From positions 1 through 63,578 of the forward strand of contig JAGXNO010000018.1 of the NCBI GenBank assembly GCA_019894975.1: a stretch of 63,578 nt of DNA, given 5' to 3'. Source of the stretch: Promethearchaeota archaeon (GTDB taxonomy: Archaea > Asgardarchaeota > Lokiarchaeia > Sigyniarchaeales > SOKP01). Within the stretch, counting starts at the first letter, position 1. Each line of letters opens with the position of its first letter. Positions 35,506-45,440 of the stretch are shown here, piece by piece. The translations under genes were made by a program, and so were the position numbers. The notes beneath the pieces were generated by a model. It ran no database searches and was not told the origin of the DNA. It saw nothing but the letters and a program-made list of their open reading frames with translations.

Positions 35506-37170
35506 TTATTTTTTCACTTCATAGCCTGCCTGCTCTCTATCGTAGGTGGATTCTGTTACTCCTTTATCTTTAAGAACTTGCTTTAAAGTTCTATGTACTT
35601 CACTTTTAGGGAGCTTTTCTACAAAATCTATGAATCGGGGAACTTGGAAATACGCCATTTTACCTTGGCAATAATCAAGTAATTCTTTAGGTGTCATAGA
35701 TTCACCTGGTTTTAATACCACGGAAACCATAACCTCGTCTTCGACTATTCCTGCAGGTTGGACTGCATAAGCAGCTGATTCTAGCACCTTTTCATGCTGA
35801 TTTATTACTCTCTCAACAGACCATGGTGAAATATTCTCACCCCTACGCCTAATAGAGTCCTTTTTCCTATCTACGAAGTAAAACCAGCCTCCAGCATCCA
35901 TTGTGGCTAGATCTCCGGTATGGAGCCACAGATTACCATCGTTGGCTTCTCGAATTTTATCTTTAGTGGAGCTTTCATCCTTATAGTATGTTACCTTTCT
36001 CATTTCTACTTCCCCTCTATTTACAAGGAAAACGAGTTCGCCCACTTCTTCAGACCCTAATAAATTTCCCTCATCATCCATAATACCAGCTTTAGAGCCA
36101 CCTAGAGGTTTTCCCATAGAACCAACAGGAACATTCTTTTGGAAAAAAGGACCAAGTATATACCCACCTCCATCAACAGCCCCATAAAATTCTTTTATTT
36201 CTACATTGAAACGTTTCTCAAATGGGATTACCAATTCTTTGGGACATGCGGCGGAAATAATTAATTTAACTTTATTTTCTCCATCATTGGGACGTTCTGG
36301 TTGTTTTAGCATAAATTGTGGCATAGCGCCCAATAAATTAAAGGATGTAACATTATATTTTCTGCATATATCCCAATGTCGACTCGCACTAAACCTCTTA
36401 GAAAGAACCACAGGTGTTTCTGTCAAATATCCTGGCATTGTTGTTATTTGCAGAGCGTTTCCGTGGAATAAAGGTAAACATGTTAACATAACGTCGTCTC
36501 CCCCACCTAAGAATAATCTTATTAGCCCTGAAGCTGTCTGTAACGCGTTCCCTGCATAGGTTTTTTTATAATAAAAAGTAGTAGCCTTAGGCGGTCCTGT
36601 TGTACCTGAAGTGTACATAAGGTAACATTTTTCTTCAAAATCAATTTCAGCTTCGATATCATCATCAGGTGATTCCATTAGTTCTTGAAGCGATATCATA
36701 CCCTCTGGAAGTTTAAAATCTGGGGGTGCTTCATTAATTTCGACTATTACATGCTTAATCTTCGGTAATTCATCTTTAATGTCCAAATAAGCATCAATCA
36801 TGCTCCAATTAATTACTAAGATCTCTGAATCACTATGATCAATAATATATTGTAATGTCACCCCCTTCAAAGCAGTATTAATTAGCACTGCATAACCCCC
36901 AAGTTTCCATGTCCCAAATAACGTAAATAAAAATTCCGGAGAATTAATTTCCATTAATGAAAGTCCAACTCCTGGTTTCATTCCAAATTTTTTTAATCCA
37001 TTTGCCATTCTATTTGAATATAAATGGATATCTCGATAGGTATATCTTTCATCAATTTCCTTATCAAAATCTCTTACATAAGTTAAGAAAACCTTGTCTC
37101 CTACAGTTTCAGCTTTATTTTTAACAACATCATTAAAAGTTGTCGTTTCACTTATTTTAAAATCAGACAA
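35506..37170 (-). CDS. AMP-dependent acyl-CoA ligase, CaiC-like copy 1
   Basis: The 554-residue ANL ligase has the P-loop YTSGTTGPPKATTF, the hinge WLHTGDLATMDAGGW, the motif VDRKKDSIRRRGENISPWSVE, and the catalytic Lys in LPKSEVHRTLKQVLKD near the C-terminus. SIRRRGENIS is typical of the crotonobetaine/carnitine-CoA ligase branch. It is one of three close paralogues on this strand and differs most in the substrate pocket (GAVDGGGYILGPFFQ). Substrate unknown, presumably a medium or branched acid. Confidence 0.87.
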   Translation of the reverse strand: MSDFKISETTTFNDVVKNKAETVGDKVFLTYVRDFDKEIDERYTYRDIHLYSNRMANGLKKFGMKPGVGLSLMEINSPEFLFTLFGTWKLGGYAVLINTALKGVTLQYIIDHSDSEILVINWSMIDAYLDIKDELPKIKHVIVEINEAPPDFKLPEGMISLQELMESPDDDIEAEIDFEEKCYLMYTSGTTGPPKATTFYYKKTYAGNALQTASGLIRLFLGGGDDVMLTCLPLFHGNALQITTMPGYLTETPVVLSKRFSASRHWDICRKYNVTSFNLLGAMPQFMLKQPERPNDGENKVKLIISAACPKELVIPFEKRFNVEIKEFYGAVDGGGYILGPFFQKNVPVGSMGKPLGGSKAGIMDDEGNLLGSEEVGELVFLVNRGEVEMRKVTYYKDESSTKDKIREANDGNLWLHTGDLATMDAGGWFYFVDRKKDSIRRRGENISPWSVERVINQHEKVLESAAYAVQPAGIVEDEVMVSVVLKPGESMTPKELLDYCQGKMAYFQVPRFIDFVEKLPKSEVHRTLKQVLKDKGVTESTYDREQAGYEVKK

Positions 37171-37359
37171 TATTTCATCCTCTTAATTATTTAAGCTTCT
37201 CTTTTTGAAATTTATTACACTTACTTAAAGAACGAAATAATAAAAAAGTAATTAATAGAAATTTTTTAACATTCCTCAGAATTTACCAGAATAATTCTAT
37301 TTGGTATTAAAAGTAATTAAAAATAAAAAGAATTAAAATAATTTAGAAGCCAATTATCT

Positions 37360-39072
37360 TTACTTTTTTAGCTCGTAGCCTGCTTTTTCACGATCATAGG
37401 TTGTATCGGTAACTCCCTTGTCTTTAAGAAACCGTTTCATTATTCTATGAACTTCACTTTTTGGTAAAGATTCTACGAATTCAACAAAACGTGGAATTTG
37501 GAAATGAGCAAGCTTATCTTGAACAAAGTCAAGTAGTTCTTCAGGTTCCATGGTTTCACCAGGCTTTAAAACGACTGCAACCATTACTTCATCTTCAGCA
37601 TAGTCTTCTCCTACTTGCTGTCCTTTAATACCATATGCTGCTGACTCCAACACTTTATCATGTCTATTTATTACCCTTTCTACACTCCAAGCAGCGATAT
37701 TTTCTCCACGACGTCTGATAGAATCTTTTTTGCGATCTACAAAAAAGAACCACCCATTTTCATCTTTTGTAGCAACATCTCCTGTATGAAACCATAACCT
37801 TCCATCAGGTGCTTTTTGAATACGAGATTCAGATGCTTCTTCGTTTTTATAATAACTCACTTTTCTCTCCTCTTTTTCTTCTTCTTTAACAAGAAAAACG
37901 AGCTCTCCCGGAGTATTGGGTTCTAAAATATTACCCTCATCATCCATTATTTCTCCAACAACATTACCAGATGTTTTTCCCATAGATCCTACAGGAGCAT
38001 CTGGAGCACCACCGGTACCTAAAGAGAAACCTCCTCCGTCAACTGCACCATATGCTTCATAAATTTTCAATCCGAATCTTTCTTCAAAATCTTTCACAAG
38101 TTCTTTAGGACATGCTGCTGAATTAACACGCCATACTTTGTTATCTTTATCATTAGGGTGTTTTGGTTGTTTAAGGAGGTATTGCGGCATTGATCCCAGT
38201 AGATTAAAATTGGTGACACCATATTTACGAATAATATCCCAAAACCTTGATGCAGAGAATCTTTTCGAAAGTATAACAGGAAATTCTGCCATGTAGCCAG
38301 GCATGGAGCATAATTGAAGTGCGTTACCATGAAACAAGGGTAAACAAGTGTATAAAACGTCACCCGCTTTTCCTAAGCCATAGGCAATGAGAGCAGAAAA
38401 AGTTAATGAGCCAGCATTCAACATTTTTCCATAGAAAAACGTCGTTGCTTTTGGAAGTCCCGTTGTTCCAGAGGTATAAATTAATATGGACATGTTGTTA
38501 GGATCAATTTCTACTTCTACATCGTCATCAGGAGCTTCCATTACACTTTGTAGAGATAAAATTCCTTCTGGTAAATTGAAATCAGCTGGAGCTTCATTCA
38601 TATCTACTAGTACATTCTTTATTTTCGGTAACTCATCTCTAATTTTCAAATAATTATCCAGCAATGACCAGTGTGTTAAAAAAGTATTACTATCACTATG
38701 ATCAACAATATATTGTAATCCATCACCCTTCAAACCGGTATTTACTAATACAACATAACACCCCATCTTCCAAGCTGCGAAAAGTGTAAAAAGAAATTCA
38801 GGACTATTTATTTGGTATACAGATATACCATCACCCGAATTTAATCCTAACTTTGTAAACCCGTTTGCTAATCTATTGGATTGGGTATACATGTCTCGAT
38901 AAGTATATTTCTCATCTATTCCTTTATCAAAATCTCTAACATAAGTTAAATATACCTTATCACCAACCCGTTCTGCTTTTTTTCTAACGATATCAGTAAA
39001 TGTATCTGTTGGGCTTATATTTAATTGCTTCTGGAGCATATTTGTTAATGCATTCATTTGATTTTCTTCCAT
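37360..39072 (-). CDS. AMP-dependent acyl-CoA ligase, CaiC-like copy 2
   Basis: The 570-residue ligase has YTSGTTGLPKATTFF, GAVDGGGFSLGTGG, FHTGDVATKDENGW and VDRKKDSIRRRGENIAAWSVE; the C-terminal Lys lies in LPKSEVHRIMKRFLKD. It is closer to copy 3 than to copy 1, including the insertion HKVGE-like loop (QQVGEDYAEDEVMV). It activates a carboxylic acid as acyl-AMP and then the CoA thioester. The 188-base gap to copy 1 is without genes. Confidence 0.87.
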   Translation of the reverse strand: MEENQMNALTNMLQKQLNISPTDTFTDIVRKKAERVGDKVYLTYVRDFDKGIDEKYTYRDMYTQSNRLANGFTKLGLNSGDGISVYQINSPEFLFTLFAAWKMGCYVVLVNTGLKGDGLQYIVDHSDSNTFLTHWSLLDNYLKIRDELPKIKNVLVDMNEAPADFNLPEGILSLQSVMEAPDDDVEVEIDPNNMSILIYTSGTTGLPKATTFFYGKMLNAGSLTFSALIAYGLGKAGDVLYTCLPLFHGNALQLCSMPGYMAEFPVILSKRFSASRFWDIIRKYGVTNFNLLGSMPQYLLKQPKHPNDKDNKVWRVNSAACPKELVKDFEERFGLKIYEAYGAVDGGGFSLGTGGAPDAPVGSMGKTSGNVVGEIMDDEGNILEPNTPGELVFLVKEEEKEERKVSYYKNEEASESRIQKAPDGRLWFHTGDVATKDENGWFFFVDRKKDSIRRRGENIAAWSVERVINRHDKVLESAAYGIKGQQVGEDYAEDEVMVAVVLKPGETMEPEELLDFVQDKLAHFQIPRFVEFVESLPKSEVHRIMKRFLKDKGVTDTTYDREKAGYELKK

Positions 39073-39219
39073 AATGCAACCTCAATAATTGATATTTCCT
39101 TAGAATTTTATAACATTTAATAAATTGTTGCTAGAGGAGAATTTCTAATTTTGATGTGAAATTAGAATAAAAATTTAAGATATTGGGTTTTAATTAAAAA
39201 ATGGAAGTATCTTGAATCC

Positions 39220-39954
39220 TTAATGTAAAGTTACTTCTTCTTTACGCTTCTTTATGTTTCTTGAGATTCTTTTTATAAGCTTTTCATAGGTTGATATATA
39301 CCCATAAATTAAACCAAATGATTTTAAAGTAGATTGGTGAATATCTGGAGTCCAGGCTGCACAACAATCATCTACAATTACTACTTGGAACCCATAATCA
39401 GAAGCCTCTCGAGCAGTAGAATGTACACAAAAATTAGTTACTACTCCTGATACCAAAACTGTCTCTATTTCCATATTTCGCAAAAAACTGTCAAGTCTAG
39501 TTGATATAAAGGTACCACTAGTGTTTTTTTGAATAACGAAATCTCTTTCTTCTGGCTTTAATTCATCTATTATATCAGAGCTAGGGTGTTTTATGTAAGG
39601 AAAAGCGACTTCTCCTAATCGAGTTTTTGCGATATTGTTTAAAAATTTGATGCTCTTAGAAAAATCGCTTCCATCAGGCATAAAACTTGAATACTTTGTG
39701 TAAATCACTGTGATTTCAGCATCATGACAAAAATCAATTAATTTTCGTAGATTTGGAGTAACCTTTTCTTCTACTTCTTTCACGAAATATTCTAAAAATC
39801 CGGGAATAATATTATCCAATGATTTATAGGCACCATAATCTTTCTCTACCTGATATTTTTGCATATCAACTACAATCAAGGCTGTCTTTTTCGGTATTAT
39901 ATCACTTAAGCCGCTTTGGACAAATTTATATAGTGCATCGATTTTTTCCCCCAT
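39220..39954 (-). CDS. Isochorismatase-family cysteine hydrolase
   Basis: The 244-residue protein shows the D-K-C triad of the family: Asp30 in ALIVVDMQ, Lys in VIQKNTSGTF, and the nucleophile Cys in GVVTNFCVHSTARE (the cis-peptide precedes it). Relatives hydrolyse amides such as nicotinamide, N-carbamoyl compounds or ureas, or the vinyl ether of isochorismate. It is sandwiched between two acyl-CoA ligase genes on the same strand, so it may free a carboxylic acid from an amide that the ligases then activate (inference). Confidence 0.83.
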   Translation of the reverse strand: MGEKIDALYKFVQSGLSDIIPKKTALIVVDMQKYQVEKDYGAYKSLDNIIPGFLEYFVKEVEEKVTPNLRKLIDFCHDAEITVIYTKYSSFMPDGSDFSKSIKFLNNIAKTRLGEVAFPYIKHPSSDIIDELKPEERDFVIQKNTSGTFISTRLDSFLRNMEIETVLVSGVVTNFCVHSTAREASDYGFQVVIVDDCCAAWTPDIHQSTLKSFGLIYGYISTYEKLIKRISRNIKKRKEEVTLH

Positions 39955-40121
39955 TTAATCACATCCTTTTAAATTAAAAATCAATTTAACAAATTTGAAA
40001 ATATTGGATATAACGTTATTTTAGTTCCTTTCTATTTATACCTATTTGTGATATAACTAATATTTGTAAGTCAATTTGAAATTAAAATTAAAACAAAAAA
40101 AGTAGAATAAAAGAAGATATA

Positions 40122-41828
40122 TTACCTTTTTACCTCATAACCGGCTTTTTCTCGGTCATAAGTCGTTTCAGTTACCCCATGTTCTTTGAGGAATCGTTTC
40201 ATTATCCTGTGAACTTTGCTTTTAGGAAGTGCTTCTACAAAATCTATAAAACGAGGTATTTGGAAGTATGCGAGCTTGTCTTGAAGATAATCCAATAATT
40301 CTTCAGGTTCCATTGTTTGATTCGGTTGTAATACTACTGCTACCATAACCTCATCTTCCGCATAATCTTCACCTACTTGATGTCCTTTAATACCATATGC
40401 AGCAGACTCCAGTACTTTATCGTGTAGGTTAATTGCTCGTTCAATAGACCATGCTGCTATGTTTTCTCCTCTTCGACGGATTGAATCTTTCTTTCGATCT
40501 ACGAAGAAATACCATCCATTCTCATCTCTAGTCGCTAAATCTCCTGTGAGAAACCACATCCTCCCATCTGAGGCAGTTTGGATTCTAGATGCTGATGCTT
40601 CTGGATTTTTATAATAACTGACTTTTCTCTGTTCTTTTTCTTCTTCCTTTACTAAGAACACGAGCTCTCCGACGGTTTCCGTTCCTAAAATATTCAGATC
40701 GTCATCCATTATTTCTGCAATGGTACCTTCTGGGGTTTTTCCCATAGATCCTACAGGAGCATTTGGGTCACCTCCAGCACCTAAACTAAAACCACCACCA
40801 TCCACTGCACCATATCCTTCAAACAATTTTAGACCAAACCTCTCCTCAAAATCTCTTACCAACTCTTTTGGGGCAGCAGCGGAGCCTACAAACATTACTT
40901 TATGGTCTTTGTCATTCGGACGAGGTGGTTGTTTCATAAGATATTGTGGCATTGACCCTAAAGTGTTAAAGGTGGTAACCTCATATTTTCGTACTATATC
41001 CCAGTGTCGTGAAGCTGAAAATCGTTTAGATAGAACGACAGGAACTTCACCGTAATAACCAGGCATAGCGCATAATTGAAGCGCATTTCCATGAAATAAG
41101 GGTAAGCATGTAAATAGCTTGAAGCCAGGTTGTGCTATTCTACTAGCCCATAACATTACACCGATGAGACCAAATCCATACATACCTCTGTGAAAAAATG
41201 TAGTTGCTTTAGGGAGTCCAGTTGTTCCTGATGTATAGATTAGAGTAGCCATATCGTTTGGAACTATTTTAACTGTAGTATCTTCATCAGAAGCATCCAT
41301 AAATTTTTGAAAAGACAATATTCCATCGGGTAATGAAAAATCTTCAGGTGCTTCATTCATATCTACGATTATATGTTCAATTTTTGGAAGTTCATCCTTA
41401 ATCTTTAGACAATTATCTAATAATGACCAATGAGTTACTATTCCCTTACTATCACTGTGATCAATAATATACTGTAGGCCATCACCTTTCAATCCCGTAT
41501 TCACAAGTACTACATAAATTCCGATTTTCCAAGCACCAAATAATGCAAAAAGAAATTCGGGACTGTTGATTTGATAAAGAGAGATTCCATCTCCTCGTTT
41601 CAAACCTGCCTTCAGTAGAGCGTTGGCGACTCGGTTGGATTGTAGATGCATATCCCTATATGTATAGGTTTCATCGATGACTTTGTCAAAATCTCTAACA
41701 AATGTTAGGTAAACTTTATCACCGACTACTTCTGCTTTAGTTTTTACTAAATCAGCAAAAGTGGTTGTGGGAGTAATTTTATTCTTTTCTTGTATATTTT
41801 TTCTTAATGTTTCAAATGAATTAGACAT
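40122..41828 (-). CDS. AMP-dependent acyl-CoA ligase, CaiC-like copy 3
   Basis: The 568-residue ligase has YTSGTTGLPKATTFF (from residue 198), GAVDGGGFSLGAGG, FLTGDLATRDENGW, VDRKKDSIRRRGENIAAWSIE, and LPKSKVHRIMKRFLKE with the adenylation Lys. Its similarity to copy 2 is high throughout. The first 20 residues differ between the copies. Reaction: carboxylate + ATP + CoA to acyl-CoA + AMP + PPi. It is upstream of the hydrolase and probably transcribed separately (167-base gap). Confidence 0.87.
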   Translation of the reverse strand: MSNSFETLRKNIQEKNKITPTTTFADLVKTKAEVVGDKVYLTFVRDFDKVIDETYTYRDMHLQSNRVANALLKAGLKRGDGISLYQINSPEFLFALFGAWKIGIYVVLVNTGLKGDGLQYIIDHSDSKGIVTHWSLLDNCLKIKDELPKIEHIIVDMNEAPEDFSLPDGILSFQKFMDASDEDTTVKIVPNDMATLIYTSGTTGLPKATTFFHRGMYGFGLIGVMLWASRIAQPGFKLFTCLPLFHGNALQLCAMPGYYGEVPVVLSKRFSASRHWDIVRKYEVTTFNTLGSMPQYLMKQPPRPNDKDHKVMFVGSAAAPKELVRDFEERFGLKLFEGYGAVDGGGFSLGAGGDPNAPVGSMGKTPEGTIAEIMDDDLNILGTETVGELVFLVKEEEKEQRKVSYYKNPEASASRIQTASDGRMWFLTGDLATRDENGWYFFVDRKKDSIRRRGENIAAWSIERAINLHDKVLESAAYGIKGHQVGEDYAEDEVMVAVVLQPNQTMEPEELLDYLQDKLAYFQIPRFIDFVEALPKSKVHRIMKRFLKEHGVTETTYDREKAGYEVKR

Positions 41829-42005
41829 AAAATTTTCAAAATTTAGTTGTAATTTAATGTTTTAGAATGGTAGAAAATATAATAAATTGTTGATTTCAAT
41901 TGTCTATTCTACATCCATATAGACAAATTAACCAGTACCTATTTCTCCATAATAGAAAACACTTATTCCCTTTTTCTTCGTGATTAGAACTATTGGGATC
42001 TGTAA

Positions 42006-42455
42006 TTATTTTTTAGGTGGTACATTATCCAAGAGTTCAGTAACATACCCAAACAGTTCTCTTGTATCATAATACACAAAACTGTTTGTCGGAAGAGCTC
42101 CACTAATGAGTCGTTTTATTCCCATTGAATCCCACTTCTTAAGCTCTTCATCAATATCTTCAACCAAAATTCCAATGTGATGAATTCCTCCTTCAGGATT
42201 AGTCTCTAAAAACTCAGAATAAATTGAGTTATCATCTAATGGTTGAAATAGTTCTATCATGGTATCACCAAATCTAGCAAATCCTACTTTAATTCTTAAA
42301 GGTTCTGTGAGCTCTTTAATAAAAGTGTTAACCTCTACATTCGCATCTACAGTATTTATTTCTGGCATTCCATACAATGCTTTAAGTTTTTCTACTATTT
42401 TTGAAAAATCTTTATATATAACTCCCACATGATGTATTCCTTTAATCATAGGCAA
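42006..42455 (-). CDS. VOC-superfamily protein, methylmalonyl-CoA epimerase-like
   Basis: The 149-residue protein has two vicinal-oxygen-chelate modules. Metal-ligand candidates appear in order as His in GIHHVGV, Glu in MIELFQP, His in GIHHIGI and Glu in YVTELLD. This order matches methylmalonyl-CoA epimerase and glyoxalase I. An epimerase role would fit catabolism of odd or methyl-branched chains, which yield propionyl-CoA, but no mutase or propionyl-CoA carboxylase is in the window. A lyase or dioxygenase-like role remains open. Confidence 0.75.
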   Translation of the reverse strand: MPMIKGIHHVGVIYKDFSKIVEKLKALYGMPEINTVDANVEVNTFIKELTEPLRIKVGFARFGDTMIELFQPLDDNSIYSEFLETNPEGGIHHIGILVEDIDEELKKWDSMGIKRLISGALPTNSFVYYDTRELFGYVTELLDNVPPKK

Positions 42456-42605
42456 TCAATATTTTAACTATTATTTCAGAAATTGAGTTGTTTTTTTCAT
42501 TCCTGTTATATTCAAGAATAGTATAAAGTTTAAAATATTGGTGATTTAATATTTTATAACAAGAAATATGTCTAAGAGCAATTTTATAAGGAGAATAAAT
42601 GAATT

Positions 42606-43649
42606 ATGCCATGGGAAGATGTAAAAGATATTTTACGCCCAAATATGGATGATGTTCATATGGGTGTTATGAAAGTAGATGAGGAAAAGTGTAACAAATG
42701 TGAATTATGTATGCAAAACTGCCCATTCCGCTGTTGGGAGAAGAATGAAGAAGGATTCCCTGTTTTAAAAGAAAAATATGAATGTTTTAGTTGCTATAAC
42801 TGTAAAATCGCATGTCCTAATGATGCTATATCAATAGTTGATTCGTACCACGTAGATGCGGGATTTTTTAAAACTGAACCGCATCCTTTACCCCCTGTAA
42901 TGCCCCTTGAGCCAAAAGATGCCGAAGGAAATCCTACAGACTGGAACGAAATTGAGAAAGCTGTTCTTACTCGACGAAGTGTAAGAAATTTTAAAGATAA
43001 ACCTGTCCCAGAACCATTGATTCAAAGAATTTTAGAAGCAGGTAGATTTGCTCCAAGTGGGGGAAATTGTCAACCCTGGAAATTTGTAGTAATAACCAAT
43101 AAAGAAATAATAGATGAAATTGATAAAGTAGCAATCAATGTACTGAAAGGTATGCATAACGCCTATCTTAATGATAAATCTGTAAAAGCACTAGAAAGTG
43201 TAATAAAAGGAAGTGTAGGGAGTGCCGATCCGAGGATTATTCTTGGAGGGATGGGAGCAATAGGTAAAGAAGGAGGATTGACTCCAAGTCTGAATGCGCC
43301 TGCGATAATATTGTTACTTGGTGATGAAAGAGCAATTAGTGCTCCTCAAATAAGTATTGGAATATGTGGTCAAAATATGAATCTAGTTGCGAATTCTTTA
43401 GGTATAAAAGCTTGCTGGTCAGGTTTTTTTGGTTTAGGAGCTAGTTATCACCCAACTTTAAAGAAAAAACTGGGAATTGAATCTCCCTGGATTTGTGTTA
43501 CCGCCTTGTGCTTAGGTTACCCCAAGTTTAAACAGGAAGGAATGGTACCTCGTGAACTTAGGCCTGTAAAATGGTTTAGAGAAGATAAGGACAAATCTGG
43601 AGTTCCAGAAAAGACAGCTGTATCTCAGACAGAGAAGCAAGAAGCATAA
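42606..43649 (+). CDS. Nitroreductase-family flavoprotein with N-terminal ferredoxin domain
   Basis: The 347-residue protein has N-terminal [4Fe-4S] motifs CNKCELCMQNCP and CFSCYNCKIACP (residues about 29-79). A nitroreductase fold follows from about residue 115: TRRSVRNFKDKPVP, FAPSGGNCQPWKFVV, and a C-terminal GYPK strand. The fusion brings electrons directly from ferredoxin clusters to FMN. In anaerobes such proteins reduce nitro, quinone or enoyl substrates; the specific one is not evident. An AAGGAG site lies upstream of the ATG. It is divergent from the VOC gene. Confidence 0.85.
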   Translation: MPWEDVKDILRPNMDDVHMGVMKVDEEKCNKCELCMQNCPFRCWEKNEEGFPVLKEKYECFSCYNCKIACPNDAISIVDSYHVDAGFFKTEPHPLPPVMPLEPKDAEGNPTDWNEIEKAVLTRRSVRNFKDKPVPEPLIQRILEAGRFAPSGGNCQPWKFVVITNKEIIDEIDKVAINVLKGMHNAYLNDKSVKALESVIKGSVGSADPRIILGGMGAIGKEGGLTPSLNAPAIILLLGDERAISAPQISIGICGQNMNLVANSLGIKACWSGFFGLGASYHPTLKKKLGIESPWICVTALCLGYPKFKQEGMVPRELRPVKWFREDKDKSGVPEKTAVSQTEKQEA

Positions 43650-43834
43650 AATATTTATTCATTTTTCTTATTTTTTGATTAAATCCCCTTTTGTTAGGAT
43701 AAAAACAGTATTAAATATGTTACTTTTTTTGTGGCCCTATAACTTTTATAATAGTTCGAAGTCTCCTAAAAGTTTATAGAATAAAACTATATATGGAATA
43801 CGACCTACATTAAAATTAATAAACAACAAAAAAA

Positions 43835-44035
43835 GTGAAAAATGAGATGGAAGAAAAAGCAAGGTCGGACATGAAATATTATGAATTTTTGTACACCATT
43901 CAAACAATTTCCCAAAATTCACAATCTATTCAGAAAAATACCATGATTCAAGTTTTCGAGAATTATGATGCTAGTCGATTTATAAATAAGTTAGATAGTC
44001 AAATTGAGCAACTTGATGGATTACTTTCTATATAA
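43835..44035 (+). CDS. Small helical protein, unknown
   Basis: This 66-residue ORF opens at a GTG (an ATG at 43847 is also possible). The peptide is charged and helical with two heptad-like stretches (EKARSDMKYYEFLYTIQTI and FINKLDSQIEQLDGLL). No family is recognised. It is in a gene-poor gap between convergent or divergent neighbours. Codon use resembles surrounding genes, but the evidence that it is expressed is modest. Confidence 0.4.
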   Translation: MKNEMEEKARSDMKYYEFLYTIQTISQNSQSIQKNTMIQVFENYDASRFINKLDSQIEQLDGLLSI

Positions 44036-44079
44036 AAATCATATTAAATAAAAATTAAAAAAAAGAGGTGGACGTAAAA

Positions 44080-44130
44080 ATGTTTGCTTTAATGTATTAC
44101 ATCTTACTTGTCATCGCCGCAATATTTTGA
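44080..44130 (+). CDS. Possible 16-residue hydrophobic micropeptide
   Basis: A 16-codon frame (MFALMYYILLVIAAIF) follows a strong ribosome-binding site, GAGGTGGA, at a normal seven- or eight-base spacing, and is followed by a hairpin with a T tract. The peptide would be a single short membrane helix. The ribosome-binding site is among the best in the window, which is the reason to list it. Confidence 0.35.
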   Translation: MFALMYYILLVIAAIF

Positions 44131-44151
44131 GAGTATTGAGGGAAAACTCCT

Positions 44152-44194
44152 AGTAGTTAAAACTACTGTGAGATTATTATTTTCTTTTTTTTTA
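44152..44194 (+). terminator. Hairpin with T-rich tail
   Basis: AGTAGTT (44152-44158) pairs perfectly with AACTACT (44161-44167) across a two-base loop, which would open by one or two pairs. A T-rich run follows at 44179-44194. It lies between the micropeptide and the 3' end of the converging CCG gene and could end transcription in either direction. Confidence 0.4.
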
Positions 44195-44198
44195 TTTT

Positions 44199-45428
44199 CT
44201 AAGACATAGATTCTAATAACAATTCTACTAGATCCACCATTTTCATACGTGAACCAGATGAATCTATCGCGTCTTTTAGGTTCCTCCAACAGAATGGACA
44301 AGTACTTACCAAATACTCAGCACCTGTTTCTTCCGCTTCTTTAAGTCTGTTTTCAGCCATCTCCATGGATAATTCTGGGAATCCCTTTCTTACACCAGCT
44401 CCAGCACCACAACACATTGCACCAGCTCTATTAGTTTTCATCTCAGTTAAGTTAGAAATTCTCTTTAATACGTCTCGCGGTTCTTCATATAAACCCATAT
44501 GACGTCCGATATGGCAGGGATCATGGTATGTGGTTTTAATATCTAACTTCTTTAGATTTACATCTCTTTCCGCAATTATGTTCTTCAAAAATTCAATTGA
44601 ATGGAGTATTTCAATTTCATTTAACTTGTCTCCATAATCTTTCTTAAAAGTTCTATAACATCCTGCACAACTTGTAACAATCTTTTTTATTCCTCTGTCT
44701 GTAAAAAACTTAACGTTTTCTTCTAAGATTTTTTCAAAAGATCTCCTATCTCCGGTTCGTATGGCAACACTACCGCAACATACTTCTTTTTCTCCAAAAA
44801 CCGAAAAGTCAATTCCTAATTTATTAAATATTTTTGCGGTGGCAATCGCAACACGTTGGATCTGAGGTGTTAATGCTGATGTACATCCGACAAAATAAAG
44901 GGTTTCAGCATCATCTTTGCTAGCATCTTTAATTTTAAAATCTAATTCTTCAGTCCAATTAATTTTTTCTTTATTATCCCGCTCATAAGGATTTAATAAG
45001 TCCACCATCGCTTTATTCATAGGAACGTGAGATTCAATTGCAAATCCCGCTTCAACTAAATCAGCTCTCAGAGCTTCATATACATTAACGTGATCCATAA
45101 TATTATGCAAAGGAAAATCAAAATTTTCACTCTGAGAATTAAAACAAACTTCTTCACAGAGACCGCAGAGGGTACACTGAAAAATGACATCACTGATATC
45201 TTGACTTAATGGTAAATGTCCCCAGAGAAGTCCCTTCATTATTACATTTTTACCTCGAGCAATAAAAGGTTCAAATTTTGGTACCGACTCTGTTCTATAT
45301 ACGGGGCAACTGTCAAATATTCCTTTTGAAGGCCAATTGGCAGTTCTACATTGCCCACATTGAGCACATGCTAAAGCAGCATCTTCTAATTTCTTTAGAT
45401 TTTTTAACGGTTCTTTTATCTCTATCAT
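44199..45428 (-). CDS. CCG-domain iron-sulfur protein (HdrB/HdrD/GlpC-like), copy 1
   Basis: The protein has about 409 residues. The N-terminus carries ferredoxin-like motifs CAQCGQC and CTLCGLCEEVC. Two CCG domains follow, the first with EVCCGS and SCAGCYRT, the second with HDPCHIGR, MCCGAGAGVRKG and CPFCWRN. CCG domains hold the non-cubane clusters of heterodisulfide reductase and occur in glycolate/lactate oxidase complexes. The gene ends 12 bases before the PCMH flavoprotein's coding end region in the same operon order, so the two should form a complex. Start: ATG 45428, four bases after GGTGAT (AATC spacer). Confidence 0.88.
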   Translation of the reverse strand: MIEIKEPLKNLKKLEDAALACAQCGQCRTANWPSKGIFDSCPVYRTESVPKFEPFIARGKNVIMKGLLWGHLPLSQDISDVIFQCTLCGLCEEVCFNSQSENFDFPLHNIMDHVNVYEALRADLVEAGFAIESHVPMNKAMVDLLNPYERDNKEKINWTEELDFKIKDASKDDAETLYFVGCTSALTPQIQRVAIATAKIFNKLGIDFSVFGEKEVCCGSVAIRTGDRRSFEKILEENVKFFTDRGIKKIVTSCAGCYRTFKKDYGDKLNEIEILHSIEFLKNIIAERDVNLKKLDIKTTYHDPCHIGRHMGLYEEPRDVLKRISNLTEMKTNRAGAMCCGAGAGVRKGFPELSMEMAENRLKEAEETGAEYLVSTCPFCWRNLKDAIDSSGSRMKMVDLVELLLESMS

Positions 45429-45440
45429 GATTATCACCTT

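Noticed and set aside
35506..41828. Nonribosomal peptide or siderophore synthesis (ligases plus isochorismatase)
   Set aside because: The ligases are of the CaiC acyl-CoA type, with no carrier protein, condensation domain or isochorismate synthase nearby.
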